Origin: Halomarina pelagica
GTDB lineage: Archaea; Halobacteriota; Halobacteria; Halobacteriales; Haloarculaceae
NCBI RefSeq assembly: GCF_024228315.1
Contig: NZ_CP100455.1
Span: forward strand, 310,001-374,000
Length of the DNA: 64,000 nucleotides
Reading direction: 5' to 3'
Shown here piece after piece: positions 60,323 to 64,000 of this stretch. Every line of letters begins with the position of its first letter. Within the stretch, counting starts at the first letter, position 1. The position numbers and the translations under genes were made by a program. The notes below the pieces were generated by a model, which had not been told where the DNA came from, searched no databases, and was given only the letters and a program-made list of their open reading frames with translations.

Positions 60323-61648
60323 ATGCGAATACTGCAGGCGGTCCAGGCCCTCCCGCCGGACACCTACGGCGGCTCCGAACTCTACACCGAACGCCTCGCC
60401 GAGGCGTTCGCCGCGCGGGGCCACGAGGTCGGCGTCGCCACCCCCCGAGGGGCCGGGGCCGACCTCGACGGGGTCGACGTGTACGACCTCCCGGAACGCG
60501 ACGCCCCCGGCGTTCAGGACGACCGCGGCGTGCCGCTCGGTCCGGTCGCCCCGGACGTGGACGCCCGCTTCGACGACCTCCTCGCGGCGGTCGACCCCGA
60601 CGTGGTCCACCTGCAGCACCTCAAGGGGCTCTCGGCGACGATCCCGTCGCTGTGCGCCGCGCGCGGCGTCACGTGCCTCCTGACGCTGCACGACTTCTGG
60701 ACGCTCTGTCACCGCGAACAGCTCTACCGACCCGACGGGTCGCGATGCGTGGGTCCCGAATCGACGGCGAAGTGCACGGACTGTTACCTCGCGGATCGGC
60801 CGTTCTCGCGGATCGACTCGGCGGACGAGTCGGCGGATCCGGGCGAGAGACGGGCGGACGGCGGCGCGCTCCCCGTCGGCGAGTCGTCCCCGTCCTCCCG
60901 GCGCGACGGTTCCGGGGACGCCCCCCGCGAGTTCTACGCCGACGCCGTGGCCGCGCGCCAGCGCGCCCTGGGCCGGTCGATCGAGGCGGTCGATCGACTG
61001 ATCTCGCCGTCGGCGTTCCTGCGCGAGCGCTTCGTCGCCTTCGGCGTCCCGCCGGCGCACGTCGTACGGCGGCGCAACGGTATTCCCGTCGACCGCTTCG
61101 CGGACACCGGCTTCGACGGACCCCCGGTGCGGATCGGGTACGCCGGACGTATCGCGCCCGAGAAGGGGGTCCACCTCCTGCTGGCGGCGTTCTCCCGGCT
61201 GACGGGGGACGCGACGCTCGAGGTGTTCGGCCGGTTCGACCCGGAGGGCGACGACTACCACGCGCGGCTGGCCGCCGCCGCCGGCGACGACGTGTCCTTC
61301 CACGGCTGGTACGACGATCCGGCCGCGCCCTACCGGGCGGTGGACGTCTTCGTCCTCCCGTCGGTCTGGTACGAGAACAGCCCGCTCGTGATCCAGGAGG
61401 CCCACGCGTCGGGCGTGCCGGTCGTCACCGCCGACGTGGGCGGGATGGCGGAACTCGTCACCGACGGCGTCGACGGGGTGACGTTCGCCGTCGGCGACGC
61501 GGACGCGCTCGCCGACGCGCTGGCCCCGCTCGTCGCCGATCCCGGCCGCGTCGAACGCCTCCGTGCCGGCGTACGCGAACCGAAGCGACTCGCCGATCAC
61601 GCCGACGACCTCCTGACGGTCTACGCGGACTGTCTGGCGGACGGCTGA
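60323..61648 (+). CDS. Glycosyltransferase family 4 (GT-B) with Cys motif
   Basis: The 441-residue protein starts MRILQAVQALPPDTYGGSELYT. In the acceptor half, HDFWTLCHREQLYRPDGSRC and CTDCYLADRPF form a four-Cys loop known in a GT4 subgroup. The donor half has IGYAGRIAPEKGVHLLLAAF, LEVFGRFDPEGDDYH, and SVWYENSPLVIQEAHASGVPVVTADVGG. GTG 60314 is another possible start. The gene follows the zinc-ribbon gene closely. Confidence 0.87.
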   Translation: MRILQAVQALPPDTYGGSELYTERLAEAFAARGHEVGVATPRGAGADLDGVDVYDLPERDAPGVQDDRGVPLGPVAPDVDARFDDLLAAVDPDVVHLQHLKGLSATIPSLCAARGVTCLLTLHDFWTLCHREQLYRPDGSRCVGPESTAKCTDCYLADRPFSRIDSADESADPGERRADGGALPVGESSPSSRRDGSGDAPREFYADAVAARQRALGRSIEAVDRLISPSAFLRERFVAFGVPPAHVVRRRNGIPVDRFADTGFDGPPVRIGYAGRIAPEKGVHLLLAAFSRLTGDATLEVFGRFDPEGDDYHARLAAAAGDDVSFHGWYDDPAAPYRAVDVFVLPSVWYENSPLVIQEAHASGVPVVTADVGGMAELVTDGVDGVTFAVGDADALADALAPLVADPGRVERLRAGVREPKRLADHADDLLTVYADCLADG

Positions 61649-61709
61649 GGCGCGTCGGGCGACGCCGACGCGCTCGCCGACGGCCGCGCCCGGGATCCGA
61701 CCGTCCCGC

Positions 61710-61991
61710 TCAGGACTCGATCTTCTCGGCGATCTCCTGCGCCCGGTCCTTCGCCTCGTCCTCGCCGTCGACCTCGTCGACCGGAACGAGGACGCTCTGG
61801 ATCTCCCAGTCGTCGTCGCCGCCCTCCTTCTCGTGACCGGTGCGGACCTCGCTCCCCTCGACGACGGAGCCGGCGGCGTTCTCCGCCCAGTCCGGCGTTC
61901 GGATCGTGTCGAACTCGTCGGGGTCGCGGAACCGAACGTGGTAGTAGTCGTCTCCCTTCTCGACCTCCTCGACGGATGGCGTGTCGGCCAT
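61710..61991 (-). CDS. Small acidic protein, unknown
   Basis: The 93-residue protein reads DDYYHVRFRDPDEFDTIRTPDWAENAAGSVV, then DWEIQSVLVPVDEVDGEDEAKDRAQEIAEKIE. It is probably a small alpha/beta protein. Similar sequences occur in haloarchaea as conserved hypotheticals, as I recall. It lies between two convergent-like glycosyltransferase genes. Confidence 0.65.
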   Translation of the reverse strand: MADTPSVEEVEKGDDYYHVRFRDPDEFDTIRTPDWAENAAGSVVEGSEVRTGHEKEGGDDDWEIQSVLVPVDEVDGEDEAKDRAQEIAEKIES

Positions 61992-62078
61992 GTCTCCCCG
62001 TGGGTGCGCCAGGACGGAAAAGGGTCCGCAGGCGATCGCAAGGGCGATCGGCGCTCCGCGTTCCGCTCGCGTCGAACG

Positions 62079-63215
62079 CTACGAGAGCGCGTCGTCGAGC
62101 ACCTCGCGCACCTCGCGCCGGAACCGCTCGCGGCCGAAGCGTCGCTCCACGGACGCCGGGTCCGGACGGAGGTCCGCCCGGAGGTCCGGCGAGGAGAGGA
62201 CGCGGTCGATCGTCTCGATCGCGTCCTCGACGGTGTGGTAGGTGAGGTGCGCCCGCCGGTCGACGATGTCGCGCTGTCCGCCGTTGTCGGGGACGAACGG
62301 GAGCGCGCCGCCGGCGACGAGTTCGGCGACGGCCATCCCGAAGTGCTCGTGGCGCTTCGCGTGGAGCCCGTAGCGGTGCGTGCACACGAGTTCGACGAGC
62401 CGTTCGCGCGGGAGTTCCCCCTCGATCGAGACGTGCGGCCGGTCGGCGGCGAGGGAGGCGAGGCGCTCGCGGTACCCCTCGTCGTACGCCGGGCCGACGA
62501 GGTGGAGGTGCACGTCGTGGCCCCGCTCGCGCACCCCGTCGACGACGGCGATGACGTCCTCCAGGTTCTTGTAGGGGGCGAGCCGACCGATCGTCACGAA
62601 CCCCTCCTCGCGCTCCTCCCACGGGCGCGGGTCGAACCCGTGCGTGTCGACCGGCGGGTGGACCACCTCGGGGCGCGCGCCGTAGGCGTCCTGCACGACG
62701 TCCGCCATCCACGAGGAGTTGGTGAGGAGGCGACTCCCCCTGATGGTCTCGGCGTCGTACCCGCCCACTCGGTAGGAGAGGCGGTCGTAGGCGTGGTCGA
62801 CGAAGCTGTCCTCGCCGACGCGCTTCGAGACGACGAGCCGCGCGAACCGGGGCGTGTGGACGTACTGGACGAGCGGGCCGGGGACGCTCAGCTCGTTGTC
62901 CGTGCCGACGGTGGCGTCGAACCGCCCCGCGTGACGGGCGACGAACCGGTTGAGGAGGGCGTTCCGGAGGTTGTACAGCGTGACGCCGGTCGCGTCCTCG
63001 AGCGCGTCGAGTACTCGCTTCGAGCGGCGCGGTCGGCGGACGGCGACGTCCGCCACGTCGGTCCGGTAGTACTCGTTCAACTCGTCGAAGTCGGGGCGGG
63101 TCACGGTGAACAGCGTCACGTCGTGGTTCGAGAGGGCCTCGAGGACGTTCATGCACACCGCCTCGCCGCCCCCCTTCGCCGTCAGGTCGACGTGCGCGAC
63201 TGCTATCCGTGCCAT
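62079..63215 (-). CDS. Glycosyltransferase family 4 (GT-B), paralogue of the one at 36243
   Basis: The 378-residue protein starts MARIAVAHVDLTAKGGGEAVCM and is closely related to the protein at 36243-37445. Both have PDFDELN after the start, RGFVTIGR/EGFVTIGRLAPYKNLEDVI, and RYGLHAKRHEHFGMAVAELVAGGALPFVPDNGGQ. The start ATG at 63215 is set by this similarity; the upstream in-frame part is non-coding in character. It is divergent from the glycosyltransferase gene at the right edge. Confidence 0.88.
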   Translation of the reverse strand: MARIAVAHVDLTAKGGGEAVCMNVLEALSNHDVTLFTVTRPDFDELNEYYRTDVADVAVRRPRRSKRVLDALEDATGVTLYNLRNALLNRFVARHAGRFDATVGTDNELSVPGPLVQYVHTPRFARLVVSKRVGEDSFVDHAYDRLSYRVGGYDAETIRGSRLLTNSSWMADVVQDAYGARPEVVHPPVDTHGFDPRPWEEREEGFVTIGRLAPYKNLEDVIAVVDGVRERGHDVHLHLVGPAYDEGYRERLASLAADRPHVSIEGELPRERLVELVCTHRYGLHAKRHEHFGMAVAELVAGGALPFVPDNGGQRDIVDRRAHLTYHTVEDAIETIDRVLSSPDLRADLRPDPASVERRFGRERFRREVREVLDDALS

Positions 63216-63351
63216 GGTCTGATCGACGGATCGCCGCGTGGCGATCCTCGCCGACGGTGCGTCGGCGGACGGGTTAAGCGACGGGTCTGCCCTCGCAGGG
63301 CGCGCAAATGCAGACGTGACGGAGATGCGGCCGGCCCCCCAACGGAACGCG

Positions 63352-64000
63352 ATGGCGAACCGACCCACCGTCTCGGTCGTCGTTCCGACGTACTACCGCA
63401 ACGACCGGCTCCGTGAGGCGATCGACGGCGCGCTCGCCCAGCGAGCGCCGGTCGAGGTGATCGTCGTCGACGGGTCGGGCGAGGCCCACGCGCGCCCGGT
63501 CGTCGAGGCGTTCGACGGGACCGGGGAAGGTGACGGAGGGGAGATCGAGTACGTCGCCCAGGCGCGCGACGAGGGTCCGCACGCCGCCCGGAGCCTCGGC
63601 GCGGAACGCGCGACCGGCGAGTACGTCCAGTTTCTCGACGACGACGACCGCCTCCTCCCGGGCAAGTTCGAGGCGCAGCTCCCCCTGCTCGAGGCCGACG
63701 AGGCGGTCGGCGTCGTCTACTCCGGCCTGCGCGACGAGGAGTGGGGCGTCGTCGATCCGATCCCGGACGTCCGCGGCGACGTGCTCGAACACGCGCTCCG
63801 GCTCCGGACGTTCCCCTGCGTCCCGTCGACGATGCTCGTCGATCGGGCGGTGGTCGACGACCTCCTCCCGTTCGAGCACCGCCACGGGGCCGACGACTCG
63901 GGGATGAAGATCGAACTCGCGCGGCGGACGCGGTTCGACTACGTCGACCGACCGCTGGTCGAACGCGGTAAGCCCGACGGGACGCTCTCCTCCTCGTGGG
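63352..64000 (+). CDS. Glycosyltransferase family 2 (cut by window edge)
   Basis: The first 216 residues start NRPTVSVVVPTYYRNDRLREAI, then VIVVDGSGEAHARPVVEAF, AARSLGAERATGEYVQFLDDDDRLLPGKF (the DxD motif) and GADDSGMKIELARRTRF. This is a GT-A glycosyltransferase family 2 start. The C terminus is off the window. ATG 63352 is likely; an in-frame ATG at 63325 would add nine residues. Confidence 0.87.
   Translation, partial: MANRPTVSVVVPTYYRNDRLREAIDGALAQRAPVEVIVVDGSGEAHARPVVEAFDGTGEGDGGEIEYVAQARDEGPHAARSLGAERATGEYVQFLDDDDRLLPGKFEAQLPLLEADEAVGVVYSGLRDEEWGVVDPIPDVRGDVLEHALRLRTFPCVPSTMLVDRAVVDDLLPFEHRHGADDSGMKIELARRTRFDYVDRPLVERGKPDGTLSSSW

Noticed and set aside
1-64000. Search for tRNA, rRNA and transposase genes
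   Set aside because: I saw no cloverleaf-like segments with a T-arm, no rRNA blocks and no DDE or HUH motif; reading by eye could miss a degenerate tRNA.

Overview
The window is chromosome-like DNA from a haloarchaeon (class Halobacteria); I cannot fix the genus. The evidence is the very high GC content, acidic proteins rich in Asp and Glu, Tat-type (twin-arginine) lipoprotein signals, TATA boxes about 27 nt upstream of start codons (leaderless transcripts), and haloarchaeal families: bacterio-opsin-activator-like HTH regulators, RdfA, an archaeal SMC-related protein, and the DUF6684, DUF6789 and DUF7553 types. I see no rRNA, tRNA, CRISPR array or intact insertion sequence.

Layout. 1-7.7 kb: an IclR regulator (cut by the left edge), an M20-type N-carbamoyl-amino-acid/hydantoin hydrolase, and a complete Dpp-type ABC importer whose two ATPases are fused; probably one N-compound uptake and hydrolysis locus. 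8-12.2 kb: an SMC-related ATPase, a stand-alone SdhB-like iron-sulfur protein, a decayed rdfA-like gene and a thioredoxin-reductase-like flavoprotein. 12.5-20.8 kb: a metal-type permease with a YHS insert, a DUF302 protein, a 1721-residue secreted multicopper oxidase with a His-rich tract, and a secreted CHRD protein. 21.4-28.9 kb: three HTH regulators, a methyltransferase, an F420-dependent oxidoreductase, a PHA-synthase-like hydrolase and membrane proteins. 29.1-33.9 kb: an APC permease overlapping an orphan peptide-type binding protein, then a ParA-type gene pair preceded by three 22-bp iterons.

34-46.4 kb: five glycosyltransferases (or likely ones), a Gfo/Idh/MocA dehydrogenase, inositol-phosphate synthase, an EIV-repeat protein and a mechanosensitive-channel-like protein. 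46.6-53.3 kb: an intact RdfA-like protein, a uracil-DNA glycosylase lacking cysteines, CBS, KTSC and DUF7553-like proteins, and a fourth HTH regulator. 53.4-64 kb: a truncated SDR, a glycosyltransferase-sulfatase operon flanked by two paralogous small acidic proteins, an isolated nuoCD fusion, and more glycosyltransferases, the last cut by the right edge.

Themes. (1) Nine glycosyltransferases or likely ones, with a nucleotide-sugar or sugar dehydrogenase, inositol-phosphate synthase and a sulfatase-fold enzyme, point to an elaborate and partly strain-specific surface glycan. (2) Four decayed genes (rdfA-like, erythromycin esterase, DUF2391, SDR) show that the region is being remodelled. (3) Two non-coding patterns stand out: a three-copy, 22-bp dyad (arms GTTACAG/CTGTAAC, core GATATC) in intergenic gaps, and 22-bp iterons at an exact 26-bp period before parA.
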